64,000 bases of DNA, taken from NCBI GenBank assembly GCA_963779055.1, contig CAVZWN010000001.1, positions 124,001-188,000 of the forward strand. The letters run 5' to 3'. The position numbers were made by a program, and so were the translations under genes. Of the stretch, positions 1-9,140 are shown piece by piece. Source of the stretch: Sulfurimicrobium sp963779055 (GTDB lineage Bacteria; Pseudomonadota; Gammaproteobacteria; Burkholderiales; Sulfuricellaceae). The notes under the pieces were generated by a model that was not told the DNA's origin, did no database searches, and worked only from the letters and a program-made list of their open reading frames with translations. Each line of letters begins with the position of its first letter. Positions within the stretch are counted from its first letter, which is position 1.

Positions 1-819
1 GTGGCGATTTCCGGCTGGCTCTTTTCGACACAATCCCTGGTGCCGGATTTTGGCCGCCTCAGCCCCTTGAAAGGCGTCAAGCGCATCATTTCCTGGTCCG
101 GCATCGTGGAAATGTTCAAGGCGATTGGCAAGTCAGCGCTGATTGGCGGCGTTGCCCTGTGGATCGTATGGCAAAATGTGGATGGCGTGGTATCGCTGGT
201 GTCTGAGCCGCTTGATTCGGGCCTTCCTCATCTGGCTCGCATGATTGGCTTCACTTTTATGGCGGCGTCCGCATCCATGCTGCTGATTGTTGCGATCGAT
301 GTTCCTTTCCAGTTGTGGAATCATGCCAAGCAGTTGCGCATGACCAAGGAAGAGGTGCGGCAGGAATCCAAGGAAACCGAGGGCGATCCGCATGTCAAGG
401 CGCGTATCCGCCAGCTCCAGCGTGAAGCGGCGCGGCGTCGCATGATGTCCGAAGTGCCCAAGGCCGATGTGATCGTCACCAACCCGACTCACTACGCAGT
501 GGCCTTGCGCTATCAGGAAGGCAAGATGGGTGCGCCGCAGGTGGTGGCCAAGGGGGCGGCGCTGCTGGCGCAACGCATCCGCGAGCTGGGCGAGGAAAAC
601 CGGGTGCCGATTCTGGAGTCGCCGCCGCTGGCCCGCGCCCTCTACCGGCATGCGGAACTGGGGGAGGAAATCCCCGCCAAGCTGTATACTGCGGTAGCGG
701 AAGTGCTGGCTTATGTATACCAGCTGCGCCGCTATCGAACCTATGGCGGCACCGCTCCGGAAACGCCACGTGAATTGCCCGTGCCGCCAGAACTGGATTT
801 TGTAAGGGAAGCAGTTTGA
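1..819 (+). CDS. flhB: Flagellar export switch protein FlhB (5' end missing)
   Basis: Inner-membrane component of the flagellar type III export apparatus that switches export from rod/hook to filament substrates. The 272 residues seen correspond to roughly the last two thirds of a protein that is normally near 350-380 residues; the usual charged N-terminus is absent, so the frame simply enters from outside the window and the GTG at base 1 is not a real start. Membrane segments lie around residues 40-60 and 80-105. The autocleavage motif NPTHYA is intact at residues 161-166, followed by the conserved cytoplasmic domain. flhA follows after 19 bases, as expected for an export-gate operon. Confidence 0.95.
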   Translation: MAISGWLFSTQSLVPDFGRLSPLKGVKRIISWSGIVEMFKAIGKSALIGGVALWIVWQNVDGVVSLVSEPLDSGLPHLARMIGFTFMAASASMLLIVAIDVPFQLWNHAKQLRMTKEEVRQESKETEGDPHVKARIRQLQREAARRRMMSEVPKADVIVTNPTHYAVALRYQEGKMGAPQVVAKGAALLAQRIRELGEENRVPILESPPLARALYRHAELGEEIPAKLYTAVAEVLAYVYQLRRYRTYGGTAPETPRELPVPPELDFVREAV

Positions 820-838
820 TTCAATCAGAGGTGACTAA

Positions 839-2923
839 ATGAATGCAAGGGTGGATGCGCCGCCCCTGCACAACCGCCGTGGCCTGAAAGGCCTGGTGGG
901 GCCGGTTCTCATCATCCTGATTCTGGCGATGATGGTCCTGCCGTTGCCGCCGTTCCTGCTCGATCTGCTGTTCACATTCAATATCGCGCTCGCCATGATG
1001 GTGATGCTGGTCAGCCTGTATACCCAGAAACCGCTGGAATTCGCGGTGTTTCCCACTGTTCTGCTGGTGACCACCTTGCTGCGCCTTTCCCTCAACGTGG
1101 CTTCGACCCGGGTGGTGCTGATGGAGGGGCATACCGGACCGGATGCCGCAGGCAAGGTAATCGAGGCGTTCGGGCATTTCCTGGTAGGCGGCAATTACAC
1201 CGTAGGCATTATCGTGTTCATGATCCTGGTGATCATCAATTTCGTGGTGATTACCAAGGGCGCAGGAAGGATTGCCGAGGTCAGCGCGCGCTTTACCCTG
1301 GATGCCATGCCCGGCAAGCAGATGGCCATCGACGCTGATCTCAATGCGGGCCTGATCGGTGAGGATGAGGCGCGTAAGCGCCGCACCGAAATTTCCCAGG
1401 AAGCGGATTTTTTCGGCTCCATGGATGGCGCCAGCAAGTTCGTGCGCGGCGATGCCATCGCCGGCATCCTGATCCTGTTCATCAATATCATCGGCGGTCT
1501 GCTGGTGGGCATCTTCCAGCATAATCTGGATGTTGCCACTGCGGCCAACAACTATACCTTGCTTGCCATTGGCGATGGTCTGGTGGCACAGATCCCGGCG
1601 CTGATCATTTCCACCGCCGCCGGTATGGTGGTCAGCCGCGTGGCGACAGACGAGGATGTGGGGCAGCAGTTGCTCGGCCAGCTCTTCAACAAGCCAACCG
1701 TGTTGTACATTACTGCTTCGATTCTGGCTTTGCTGGGGGTGATTCCCGGCATGCCCCATGTCGCTTTTTTCTTACTGGCCGGCATGCTGGCAGGCGGCGC
1801 TTACTATCTGGAGCAAAAGGCCAGTGCGCCTGAATTGCAAATGGCGCCGCCACCGGAAGCTGTGCAGCCTCCAGAAATGCAGGAAGTGAGCTGGAACGAC
1901 GTGATGCCGGTGGATGCGCTCGGGCTGGAGGTGGGTTACCGCCTGATTCCGCTGGTGGACCGGGCCCAGGATGGTGAACTGCTGCGCCGGATTCGCGGCA
2001 TCCGCAAGAAGTTCGCACAGGATATGGGCTTTCTGGTGCCGCCGGTGCATATCCGCGATAACCTTGAGTTGCGCCCCAATGCCTATCGCATCAGCCTGAA
2101 AGGCGTCGAGATCGGGCAGGGCGAGGCCTATGCCGGCATGTATCTGGCGATCAATCCCGGCCGGGTGCTGGGAACGCTGCCGGGAACACAGACTACCGAT
2201 CCGGCATTCGGCTTGCCTGCGGTGTGGATCGAAGCCAACCAGCGCGATCAGGCCCAGACTTTCGGCTACACCGTAGTGGATTCCAGCACGGTGGTGGCGA
2301 CCCATCTTTCCAATATTATCCAGACGCATTCTCCCGAACTGCTGGGGCGTGAGGAGACGCAGCAGCTGCTGGATCACCTCGCCAAGGAATCACCCAAGCT
2401 GGTGGAAGAACTGGTGCCCAAGCTGCTGCCTCTCGGCGTGGTGCAGAAAGTCCTGCAGAATCTGCTGGACGAAGGGGTGCATATCCGCGATATGCGCACC
2501 ATTATCGATACGCTATCCGATCACGCTGCCCGCACCCAGGATACTGCCGACCTGACGGCAGCGGTTCGCGTTGCGCTGGGGCGTGCTATCATGCAGCAAA
2601 TTTACCCGGGAGCCGCAGAGTTGCAGGTGATGACCCTCGAACCCGAACTCGAACAGATCATGATGCATGCTGCCCAGGGCATGAGCGAAGGTTTGGGACT
2701 GGAGCCCGGCCTGGCAGAAAATCTGGTGCAGCAAACCGCCCGGGCGGTGCAGCAGCAGGAACAGATGGGTCTGCCGGCGGTCCTGCTGGTGCCGGCAGCG
2801 CTACGGCCGCTGCTATCCCGTTTTCTGCGTCGTGTGGCGCCCCAGCTTAAAGTGGTTTCCCACTCTGAAATTCCCGATTCCAGAAATATTCGCGTGACCG
2901 CCGTGCTTGGGGCCAGAGCATGA
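839..2923 (+). CDS. flhA: Flagellar export gate protein FlhA
   Basis: Large inner-membrane export gate subunit of the flagellar type III secretion system. At 694 residues it is full length. The N-terminal 330 residues are strongly hydrophobic with about eight membrane segments, and the FHIPEP-family signature is seen near residues 150-175 (RFTLDAMPGKQMAIDADLNA). The rest is the cytoplasmic domain that docks chaperone-substrate complexes. ATG at 839 follows a GAGGTG ribosome site. The stop overlaps the flhF start by four bases (ATGA), so the two are probably translationally coupled. Confidence 0.97.
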   Translation: MNARVDAPPLHNRRGLKGLVGPVLIILILAMMVLPLPPFLLDLLFTFNIALAMMVMLVSLYTQKPLEFAVFPTVLLVTTLLRLSLNVASTRVVLMEGHTGPDAAGKVIEAFGHFLVGGNYTVGIIVFMILVIINFVVITKGAGRIAEVSARFTLDAMPGKQMAIDADLNAGLIGEDEARKRRTEISQEADFFGSMDGASKFVRGDAIAGILILFINIIGGLLVGIFQHNLDVATAANNYTLLAIGDGLVAQIPALIISTAAGMVVSRVATDEDVGQQLLGQLFNKPTVLYITASILALLGVIPGMPHVAFFLLAGMLAGGAYYLEQKASAPELQMAPPPEAVQPPEMQEVSWNDVMPVDALGLEVGYRLIPLVDRAQDGELLRRIRGIRKKFAQDMGFLVPPVHIRDNLELRPNAYRISLKGVEIGQGEAYAGMYLAINPGRVLGTLPGTQTTDPAFGLPAVWIEANQRDQAQTFGYTVVDSSTVVATHLSNIIQTHSPELLGREETQQLLDHLAKESPKLVEELVPKLLPLGVVQKVLQNLLDEGVHIRDMRTIIDTLSDHAARTQDTADLTAAVRVALGRAIMQQIYPGAAELQVMTLEPELEQIMMHAAQGMSEGLGLEPGLAENLVQQTARAVQQQEQMGLPAVLLVPAALRPLLSRFLRRVAPQLKVVSHSEIPDSRNIRVTAVLGARA

Positions 2924-4266
2924 ATGTAAAAAAATTCCGCGCTGCCAATACGCGTGATGCCTTGCGTCAGGTCAGAGATGCCCTGGGTGCGGATGCCATC
3001 ATTCTTTCCAACCGTTCAGTGGACGGCATGATCGAAATCATGGCTGTGGCTAACATGGATGTGGCTTCTCTTGCTACGCCGGCACTGGCTGCCGCGCCGG
3101 TGATCAGCCAGCCGCACAAGCCGCAAAACCAGCCTCCGCGCCAGGAACTGCCCGCAAACACCACCAGCCAGGAGCCGCGCCCGGTCAAAAGGGAAGATAT
3201 CAGTGTGCTGCAGCGCATCCGTCAGGAGGCCATGCTGGACTCGGTTTCTCCCGCGGCACCCAGGCAGCCTGCGCCGCCGCCTGCCCCCAATCCCATGGAT
3301 GGTGTGGTACAGGAAATGATGCATGAAATCCGCTCTCTGCGCGGCATGCTGGAGGGGCAGCTGGCCGGTCTGGCATGGGGCGAGTTGCAGCGCAGCGACC
3401 CGGTCAAGGTGGAAGTGCTGCGCCATATGCTGGCAGTGGGGTTCAGCCCTGCGCTGTCGCGCCAGTTGCTGGAAAAATTGCCGCCCGGCGGTGATTTCAA
3501 TCGTGGCATGAAATGGGTCAAGGCCGCGCTTATCCATAATCTGCGCGTGGTGAAGGATGGCGACGACATCATCGACCGCGGCGGGGTGTATGCCCTGGTC
3601 GGTCCAACCGGTGTCGGCAAGACCACGACCGTGGCCAAGCTCGCGGCACGTTGCCGGCTCAAGCATGGCGCCAACAAGCTGGCGCTGCTGACGACTGACA
3701 GCTACCGGATCGGCGCGCACGAGCAGTTGCGGATTTATGGAAAAATTCTCGGTGTGCCGGTGTATGCGGTCAAGGATGAGGCCGATTTGCAGTTTACGCT
3801 GGCCGATTTGCAGAACAAGCATCTGGTGTTGGTCGATACCGTGGGTATGAGCCAGCGCGACCGGCGTCTGGAAGAACAGATGGCTATGCTGACCAGTGGC
3901 GGCCACAGTGTCAAACGCCTGCTTCTGATCGGCGCCAATGCCCAGGGCAGTACGCTGGAGGATGTGGTTCGCGCCTATAAAGGCTCGGGAGTGGATGGCT
4001 GCATCCTGACCAAGGTGGATGAAGCCATCAGCTTCGGTGGGGCGCTCGATGTCATTATCCGTCACCAGTTACCCCTGCATTACATCACCAACGGCCAGCG
4101 CGTTCCGGAAGACCTGCATCTGGCAAAGGCGGCTTACCTGGTGGACAGGGCATTCCGTCCATCCGAAACGCATGCTTCGTTTAATCTGGAGGACGGGGAG
4201 TTTCCTCTCTTGATGGCTGGCGTCAGCGATAACGGTGTTTCAGGTTCGGGGGCGCTGCGTGGCTGA
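2920..4266 (+). CDS. flhF: Flagellar biosynthesis GTPase FlhF
   Basis: SRP-type GTPase that sets flagellar placement and number, usually at the pole, together with FlhG. The 448 residues have an N-terminal B domain, a proline-rich linker (about 75-130), then the NG domain: P-loop GPTGVGKTTT near residue 228, DTVG near 306 and the guanine-specificity motif TKVD near 364. It overlaps flhA by four bases and reads into flhG. Presence of the FlhF/FlhG pair suggests polar flagella; that is inference from the family. Confidence 0.95.
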   Translation: MNVKKFRAANTRDALRQVRDALGADAIILSNRSVDGMIEIMAVANMDVASLATPALAAAPVISQPHKPQNQPPRQELPANTTSQEPRPVKREDISVLQRIRQEAMLDSVSPAAPRQPAPPPAPNPMDGVVQEMMHEIRSLRGMLEGQLAGLAWGELQRSDPVKVEVLRHMLAVGFSPALSRQLLEKLPPGGDFNRGMKWVKAALIHNLRVVKDGDDIIDRGGVYALVGPTGVGKTTTVAKLAARCRLKHGANKLALLTTDSYRIGAHEQLRIYGKILGVPVYAVKDEADLQFTLADLQNKHLVLVDTVGMSQRDRRLEEQMAMLTSGGHSVKRLLLIGANAQGSTLEDVVRAYKGSGVDGCILTKVDEAISFGGALDVIIRHQLPLHYITNGQRVPEDLHLAKAAYLVDRAFRPSETHASFNLEDGEFPLLMAGVSDNGVSGSGALRG

Positions 4267-5155
4267 GGCAGTGCAGGATCAGGCCGCGGGATTGCGCCGC
4301 CTGCTGTCCGGCGATTTTGTGCGCATTGTGACGCTGACCAGCGGCAGGCGCAGCGTGGGTAAAACAACGGCCCTGATCAATCTGGCGGCTGCGCTGGCAA
4401 AGCGCGGCAAGCAAGTGATGGTGCTGGATGAGCATCAGGGCGCACAGAGCGTGGCCGGTATGCTGGGCCTTACCCCCTGTTATGACCTTGGCCATGTCGT
4501 GAAGCGCGAATGCAGTCTGGAGCAGGTCATGCTGTCCGGTCCGGACGGCATCATGGTGGTCCCCGCTGGCAAAGGCGTACAGTCTCTTGCCAGCCTGGAA
4601 GCTGAAGAGCAGGCGTCGCTGGCGCATGCTTTCGGACAGCTTTCGCAGCCGGTCGATGTTGTTCTGGTCGATGCCGTGGCGGGCGTGGCAAGCCATGTCC
4701 TGCCGCTCAGCCTGGCGGCACAGGAACTGGTGCTGGTGGTAGACCCGCAACCAGCCTCGATGACCGATGCGTATGCCCTGATCAAGGTGCTTAATCAGGG
4801 CTTCGCCCGGCGCAGTTTTCATATTATTGTGAACCGTGTTTCCGGTCCTGAAGAGGGTGAAGCTGTGTTCAGGAATGTGGCTGCAGTGGCGAGCCGTTTC
4901 CTCAAGGTGAAGCTGGATTACATGGGTTGCATATTGCGCGATGAGAAGTTGCACCGCGCCACCCAGCTGGGCCGCTCGGTCGTGGATGCATTTCCCGCGA
5001 CAGCGGCAGCGCAGACGTTTCGCGATCTGGCTGAAGAGGTGGATCAGTGGCCTCATTCCGATGGTGAAGAAGGGCAGCTGGAGGCCTTCATGCAGCGCCT
5101 GATCCAGTCCAGTCGCGCCACGGCGGGGGGGGCCGCCCGGCAAGGGCGGATTTGA
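4259..5155 (+). CDS. flhG: FlhG/FleN-type MinD-like ATPase, divergent Walker A
   Basis: MinD/ParA-fold ATPase partner of FlhF that limits flagellar number. About 298 residues from the GTG at 4259, which overlaps the flhF stop by eight bases; another GTG at 4235 is possible. The nucleotide loop near residue 27 reads SGRRSVGKTT instead of the usual GKGGVGKTT, so the signature lysine of the deviant Walker A is arginine here, and the usual D-x-D-x-G-x-x-N switch I segment is replaced by DEHQGAQSV. The switch II aspartate (VDAVAG) is kept. Identity rests on the fold, position between flhF and fliA, and length. Confidence 0.88.
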   Translation: MAEAVQDQAAGLRRLLSGDFVRIVTLTSGRRSVGKTTALINLAAALAKRGKQVMVLDEHQGAQSVAGMLGLTPCYDLGHVVKRECSLEQVMLSGPDGIMVVPAGKGVQSLASLEAEEQASLAHAFGQLSQPVDVVLVDAVAGVASHVLPLSLAAQELVLVVDPQPASMTDAYALIKVLNQGFARRSFHIIVNRVSGPEEGEAVFRNVAAVASRFLKVKLDYMGCILRDEKLHRATQLGRSVVDAFPATAAAQTFRDLAEEVDQWPHSDGEEGQLEAFMQRLIQSSRATAGGAARQGRI

Positions 5156-5163
5156 GATTCAGT

Positions 5164-5886
5164 ATGTACCAGGCAAACGGCAAGCTGCAGAGCAACGAGC
5201 AATATGTCGCGCAGTATGCGCCGCTGGTCAAGCGCATTGCGCACCATCTGGCGGCGAAGCTGCCGTCCAGCGTGCAGGTGGATGATCTGATCCAGGCGGG
5301 GCTGATCGGCTTGCTGGATGCGGTTGGGCATTATGATCCCACCCAGGGCGCGCAGTTTGAAACCTATGCCAGCCAGCGTATTCGCGGGGCCATGCTGGAC
5401 GAGTTGCGCGAGGCCGACTGGGCGCCGCGTTCGGCACGCAAAAGCATGCGCGTCATCGAGTCGGCAGTCAGCAAGCTGGAACAAAAGCTGGGCCGTGCCC
5501 CAGGCGAGCAGGAACTGGCCAGGGAACTGCAAGTGCCGCTGGAGGAGTACCAGCAGATGCTGCTGGAGGCGCGTGGCCACCAACTGGTGCACTATGAGGA
5601 TTTCCGGTCCGAAGGCGAGGGCGACTACTTCGAGCGTCATGCGGCTGACGAACGCCCCGAGCCTCTGGAGCAGATCGCGGACGGAGGTTTCCGTGCCGCG
5701 CTGGTAGAGGCAATCAAGTTGCTTCCGGAAAGAGAACAGTTGATGATGAGCCTGTATTACGAAGAGGAGTTGAATTTGAAGGAAATTGGTGCAGTGCTGG
5801 GAGTGACTGAATCCCGTGTCAGCCAGCTCCATAGCCAGGCTGTGGCCCGCCTGCGCGGGCGGCTCAAGGACTGGCTGGCCCACTGA
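5164..5886 (+). CDS. fliA: Flagellar sigma factor FliA (sigma-28)
   Basis: Alternative sigma factor for late flagellar and chemotaxis genes. The 240 residues show sigma region 2 (LVKRIAHHL...DDLIQAGLIGLLDA), region 3, and a region 4 helix-turn-helix near the C-terminus (LKEIGAVLGVTESRVSQLHS). ATG at 5164 is eight bases after the flhG stop; a TTG at 5152 in the same frame would overlap flhG and is less likely. Its targets can be seen in the window: matching promoters precede flgM and flgK. Its inhibitor FlgM is encoded at 7928-8236. Confidence 0.96.
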   Translation: MYQANGKLQSNEQYVAQYAPLVKRIAHHLAAKLPSSVQVDDLIQAGLIGLLDAVGHYDPTQGAQFETYASQRIRGAMLDELREADWAPRSARKSMRVIESAVSKLEQKLGRAPGEQELARELQVPLEEYQQMLLEARGHQLVHYEDFRSEGEGDYFERHAADERPEPLEQIADGGFRAALVEAIKLLPEREQLMMSLYYEEELNLKEIGAVLGVTESRVSQLHSQAVARLRGRLKDWLAH

Positions 5887-6638
5887 TGCGTGGCGGCGTG
5901 GATCTGATCAGTATTGCCGGCCTGTTACTGGGTTTGGTGGCTATTGTCGGTGGACAGATTCTGGAAGGGGGGCATATTGGCTCCCTGATCCAGGTGACGG
6001 CCTTTTTCATCGTGATTGGCGGCACCATGGGCGCAGTCATGCTGCAAAGTTCGTTGCCGGTTTTCCTGAACGGGGTGAGGCTGCTCAAGTGGGTGTTTGT
6101 CCCGCCTCAGGTACATCCCTCTCCGCTGATCGAAGAGATTCTCCACTGGAGCAGCATCGCCCGCAAAGGGGGCTTGCTGGCGCTGGAGCCGCTGATTGAC
6201 GACCTGTCTGATCCATTCAAGCGTAAAGGCCTGCAGATGCTGGTTGACGGTGCGGAGCCAGATAAAATTCGCGAAGCCCTGGAAGTGGAAATCAATACCT
6301 ATGAGGAGCATCAGCGCCAGGCTGCGAAAATATGGGAGTCGGCGGGCGGATATGCGCCTACTATCGGTATTCTGGGCGCGGTAATGGGGCTGATTCACGT
6401 GATGGAAAATCTGTCTGATCCTTCCAAGCTGGGTAGCGGGATCGCCGTGGCATTTGTCGCCACCATCTATGGCGTGGGCTCGGCCAATTTGCTGTTCCTT
6501 CCCATTGCCAACAAGCTCAAGGTGCTGATTGGCCAGCAGGTCACGTTGCGGGAATTGCTGATCGAGGGGCTGGGGTCGATCGCCAACGGTGAAAACCCCC
6601 GCATTATTGAAACCAAGCTTCAAGGTTATATTGTGTAG
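5886..6638 (+). CDS. motC: Flagellar motor stator protein, MotA/MotC family
   Basis: Ion-conducting stator subunit of the flagellar motor. The 250 residues have two N-terminal membrane segments, a cytoplasmic loop with charged residues that contact FliG, and two further segments including the conserved proline-containing run PTIGILGAVMGLIHVMENL near 158-176. The start codon overlaps the fliA stop by one base (TGATG). Placement directly after fliA and before a MotB-like gene matches the motC-motD pair of pseudomonads, but whether this is the only stator in the genome cannot be seen here. Confidence 0.93.
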   Translation: MRGGVDLISIAGLLLGLVAIVGGQILEGGHIGSLIQVTAFFIVIGGTMGAVMLQSSLPVFLNGVRLLKWVFVPPQVHPSPLIEEILHWSSIARKGGLLALEPLIDDLSDPFKRKGLQMLVDGAEPDKIREALEVEINTYEEHQRQAAKIWESAGGYAPTIGILGAVMGLIHVMENLSDPSKLGSGIAVAFVATIYGVGSANLLFLPIANKLKVLIGQQVTLRELLIEGLGSIANGENPRIIETKLQGYIV

Positions 6639-6644
6639 CAAGGC

Positions 6645-7430
6645 ATGGCGCGCAAAAAAAAACCTGAAGAACACGAAAATCATGAACGCTGGCTGGTTTC
6701 CTATGCCGATTTCATCACCCTGCTGTTTGCCTTTTTTGTCGTGATGTATGCCATTTCCTCTCTCAACGAGGGGAAATATCGTGTTCTCAGCGATTCACTC
6801 GTCGATGCTTTCAAGCGCGCCCCCACGAGCCAGGATGTAGTGCGTATGAAGACTGAAGCGCCCACGCTTTCCCCAAGCGGGAAGCCCAATGTGATTGCTC
6901 AGAAAATTCCGCTCAGAAGCGATCCGGTGCAGGAGGTCAAACGCAAGAAGCAGGAAGAGAAAATGAAAGGGATCGCCAGCGATATTCTCAAGGTGATGGA
7001 GCCGCTGGTGAAGGAAGGTCAGGTGCGAGTCACTCAGGGTCCGCTTGGCGTATCGATCGAGATCAATGCCAGCGTGCTTTTTGCGCCTGGCCAGGCATTG
7101 CTGGAAAAACAATCCACTCAGGTGCTGAGCGCAGTGGCGCAGGTGGTGGCAATGGTGCCCAATGCGGTGCAGATTGAGGGGCACACGGACAATATTCCGA
7201 TTGCCACGCCGGCTTATCCTTCCAACTGGGAACTTTCGACTGCGCGTGCCAGCAGTGTGGTGCGCCTGTTCATTGAAAATGGCGTCGATCCGGCGCGCCT
7301 GATGGCCGTTGGCTATGCTGACCAGCGTCCGGTCGAGCCTAATGATGCGAACGATGGCAGGACGCGCAACCGGCGCGTGACGGTCATGATAGAACCGGAT
7401 GTCAAGGTGTCCACTACCGTGTTGCAGTAG
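6645..7430 (+). CDS. motD: Flagellar motor stator protein, MotB/MotD family (OmpA-like)
   Basis: Peptidoglycan-anchoring stator subunit. After a short lysine-rich N-terminus comes one membrane helix containing the essential proton-carrying aspartate (SYADFITLL, about residue 22). Residues from about 125 on form an OmpA-like peptidoglycan-binding domain (EGHTDNIPI; NWELSTARASSVVRL; GRTRNRRV). 261 residues is normal. The gene lies six bases after motC and is the last gene of the plus-strand flhB-to-motD run; only 13 bases separate its stop from the convergent flgN. Confidence 0.95.
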   Translation: MARKKKPEEHENHERWLVSYADFITLLFAFFVVMYAISSLNEGKYRVLSDSLVDAFKRAPTSQDVVRMKTEAPTLSPSGKPNVIAQKIPLRSDPVQEVKRKKQEEKMKGIASDILKVMEPLVKEGQVRVTQGPLGVSIEINASVLFAPGQALLEKQSTQVLSAVAQVVAMVPNAVQIEGHTDNIPIATPAYPSNWELSTARASSVVRLFIENGVDPARLMAVGYADQRPVEPNDANDGRTRNRRVTVMIEPDVKVSTTVLQ

Positions 7431-7443
7431 CTCTCTGTAGCTG

Positions 7444-7926
7444 TCAGGCCTTGTCCAGGCGACGCCCGCTTGCCGCGCCGCTGATCTGGCCGTTGGGGCC
7501 ATACAGGCTGGCACTTGGATTGGCGGCGCTCTGGAGCACAGAAAGGGTTTGCTGGTTATGGCGCAGACGGGTATCAATCAGGATGCCATTACTGCGGTTG
7601 ATCTGGTCAACTTCACGAGCCAGTTCCAGCAACTTGCTCCACATGTCGCGTGTGGCGGGGGGTGCATTGATGGTATCAAGGAAAGTGGCTATGCCGGAGG
7701 CGCTGTTTTCACAGCTGGCGGCGGTGATGAGCCGAATACGCTGAGTGCTGAGTTCTGCAAGCTTCTCGATCAGTTCGGATTTGCGGGCTGCCAGCTGCAA
7801 CAACTGATCCACATCGCCTTTGATCAGGACGCCCTGTTCCTGTTGCAGCAACTGCTGGAAATCCCCGAAGCCGTTGAGTTCTGCCTTGATCAGGCTGGCG
7901 AAAGCGGTATCCGGGCTCGGGTTCAA
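7444..7926 (-). CDS. flgN: Flagellar export chaperone FlgN
   Basis: Small helical cytoplasmic chaperone for the hook-filament junction proteins FlgK and FlgL. The 160 residues are predicted almost wholly alpha-helical and have the FlgN-family heptad pattern (LQQEQGVLIKGDVDQLLQLA). The start is TTG at 7926, one base after the flgM stop; there is no in-frame ATG near the N-terminus, and no strong ribosome site, so translation probably depends on coupling with flgM. Order flgM-flgN is the usual one. Confidence 0.85.
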   Translation of the reverse strand: MNPSPDTAFASLIKAELNGFGDFQQLLQQEQGVLIKGDVDQLLQLAARKSELIEKLAELSTQRIRLITAASCENSASGIATFLDTINAPPATRDMWSKLLELAREVDQINRSNGILIDTRLRHNQQTLSVLQSAANPSASLYGPNGQISGAASGRRLDKA

Positions 7927-7927
7927 G

Positions 7928-8236
7928 TCAGGCCCGGTGGTTCGTCAGCAGTTCATTGACCGAATTCAGCAGGCCATCGGCAATTTTTTCTGGATTGATT
8001 TTGAAACGTCCCTCGGAAATGGCCTGTTTGATGGCTTCCACTTTTACGCTGTCCATCGGCGGGCTTTCACTTGTGCCGCCGCTCAAAGCCTGAAGCTGAT
8101 CCGATGAGGTCAGATTGACCCTGGCCGCGTTATCGGTTTTTGTGCTTTCCGGCGCATCTGCGGGCTTGTTGCGCGTGACTTTGCTCTCTCCGCCGGGAGT
8201 GGCAACGGTCTTGCTGATTGAACTGTCTATTTTCAC
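7928..8236 (-). CDS. flgM: Anti-sigma-28 factor FlgM
   Basis: Binds and holds FliA until the hook is complete, then is exported through the flagellum. 102 residues, with a disordered polar N-terminus (MKIDSSISKTVATPGGESK) and the helical C-terminal sigma-binding half (VEAIKQAISEGRFKINPEKIADGLL). It is followed by flgN and preceded by a near-consensus sigma-28 promoter at 8288-8314, so flgM is under the control of the factor it inhibits, as in other flagellar systems. Confidence 0.93.
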   Translation of the reverse strand: MKIDSSISKTVATPGGESKVTRNKPADAPESTKTDNAARVNLTSSDQLQALSGGTSESPPMDSVKVEAIKQAISEGRFKINPEKIADGLLNSVNELLTNHRA

Positions 8237-8287
8237 GATATTTCCTTTGCGCTGATTCTGTTTTTCAGTGCGATCCTGTCATATGAC

Positions 8288-8314
8288 ATAGCGGCATGAG
8301 TGAAAAAAACTTTA
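8288..8314 (-). promoter_or_regulatory. Sigma-28 (FliA) promoter for flgM-flgN
   Basis: On the minus strand TAAAGTTT, an 11-base spacer, then GCCGCTAT. The family consensus is TAAAGTTT-N11-GCCGATAA, so the -35 element is perfect and the -10 differs at two positions. The -10 element lies 51 bases before the flgM start. The same -10 octamer occurs before flgK. Confidence 0.88.
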
Positions 8315-8376
8315 GCTGCATCCGGGGAGATTTTTCGCACAGTATAGCCAAAGACGCCTTATTACTGAAATCCCGT

Positions 8377-9069
8377 TCAGAAAGGGACTTCCACGATGCC
8401 GCCCTCGCGCGCGGTGCCCTTGATGATCTGCCCCGAGCCGCTGCGTACGGAAACGATCTGACCTGCCGCCGCATTGGTCAGTGCTTTGCCCTCCGCGTTG
8501 ACCTGGAAGCCTTGGCCGCGGGCAAGTATTTTTACGCTCTGGCCCTGCTGGATCACATAGGGCGCGCGCAACATGTCAATTCGCAACGGGTATCCGGCCG
8601 CTACGCTGATGGTGGCGGTTTTTCCCAATGCCTGTTTTGGGTCGGTGATGACGCCGGAGGCGAACTGGGTAATATCTTCGCTTCTCAGCATGATGTCCGC
8701 TTCAGTAATGGTTTGGCCGGAGCTGAACGGGCGCGCGGCAAACACGATTTCACTGGTGACACTGACGCTGACCGGGATGTATACCGTCCAGGGCGAAGGG
8801 ACGCTGCAGCGTGCGCCAATGCTGCTGTTGCCCCATAGACGGGTACCGGTGGGGATGAAAAAATCCATGGACTGGCAGGCCGCCAGACGCAGACGGGGGT
8901 CGAGCGGCGCGGCACTGACGGATACTGCGCCGGGCTGTGCTGCGCTTTGCTGCCGGGCAAACTGGATGGCGCCATTCCGGACGGTCTCGAGATCCTGCCA
9001 CTGGGTGCTGGCAGGCACTGGAAAAGACAGAAACAGGAGCAGAAAAAAAGGCAGGGTGCGTGTCAACAT
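8377..9069 (-). CDS. flgA: Flagellar P-ring chaperone FlgA
   Basis: Periplasmic chaperone needed to assemble FlgI into the P ring. The 230 residues begin with a clear signal peptide (hydrophobic FFLLLFLSFPVPAS) and end with the SAF domain (about 105-225; FSSGQTITEADIMLRSED, LRAPYVIQQGQSVKILARG). It is on the same strand as flgM-flgN but separated by 140 bases holding the flgM promoter, so it probably has its own upstream promoter. Divergent from the diguanylate cyclase gene, 71 bases apart. Confidence 0.93.
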   Translation of the reverse strand: MLTRTLPFFLLLFLSFPVPASTQWQDLETVRNGAIQFARQQSAAQPGAVSVSAAPLDPRLRLAACQSMDFFIPTGTRLWGNSSIGARCSVPSPWTVYIPVSVSVTSEIVFAARPFSSGQTITEADIMLRSEDITQFASGVITDPKQALGKTATISVAAGYPLRIDMLRAPYVIQQGQSVKILARGQGFQVNAEGKALTNAAAGQIVSVRSGSGQIIKGTAREGGIVEVPF

Positions 9070-9076
9070 GCTTTGA

Positions 9077-9106
9077 TTGTAACTGAAAAAGTGGGGGTGC
9101 TATACT
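9077..9106 (+). promoter_or_regulatory. Sigma-70 type promoter before the diguanylate cyclase gene
   Basis: TTGTAA, 18 bases, TATACT, with an upstream TGC that makes an extended -10. It lies 34 bases before the ATG at 9141. It reads away from flgA. Confidence 0.5.
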
Positions 9107-9140
9107 GCTCCGGCGAATCCCCCTACGGCCTAAAACTGAC

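Noticed and set aside
1..819. flhB as a truncated gene
   Set aside because: The frame is open to the first base of the window; the missing N-terminus is an edge effect.
3016..4065. 349-codon minus-strand frame opposite flhF
   Set aside because: Shadow of flhF with no ribosome site and no family features.
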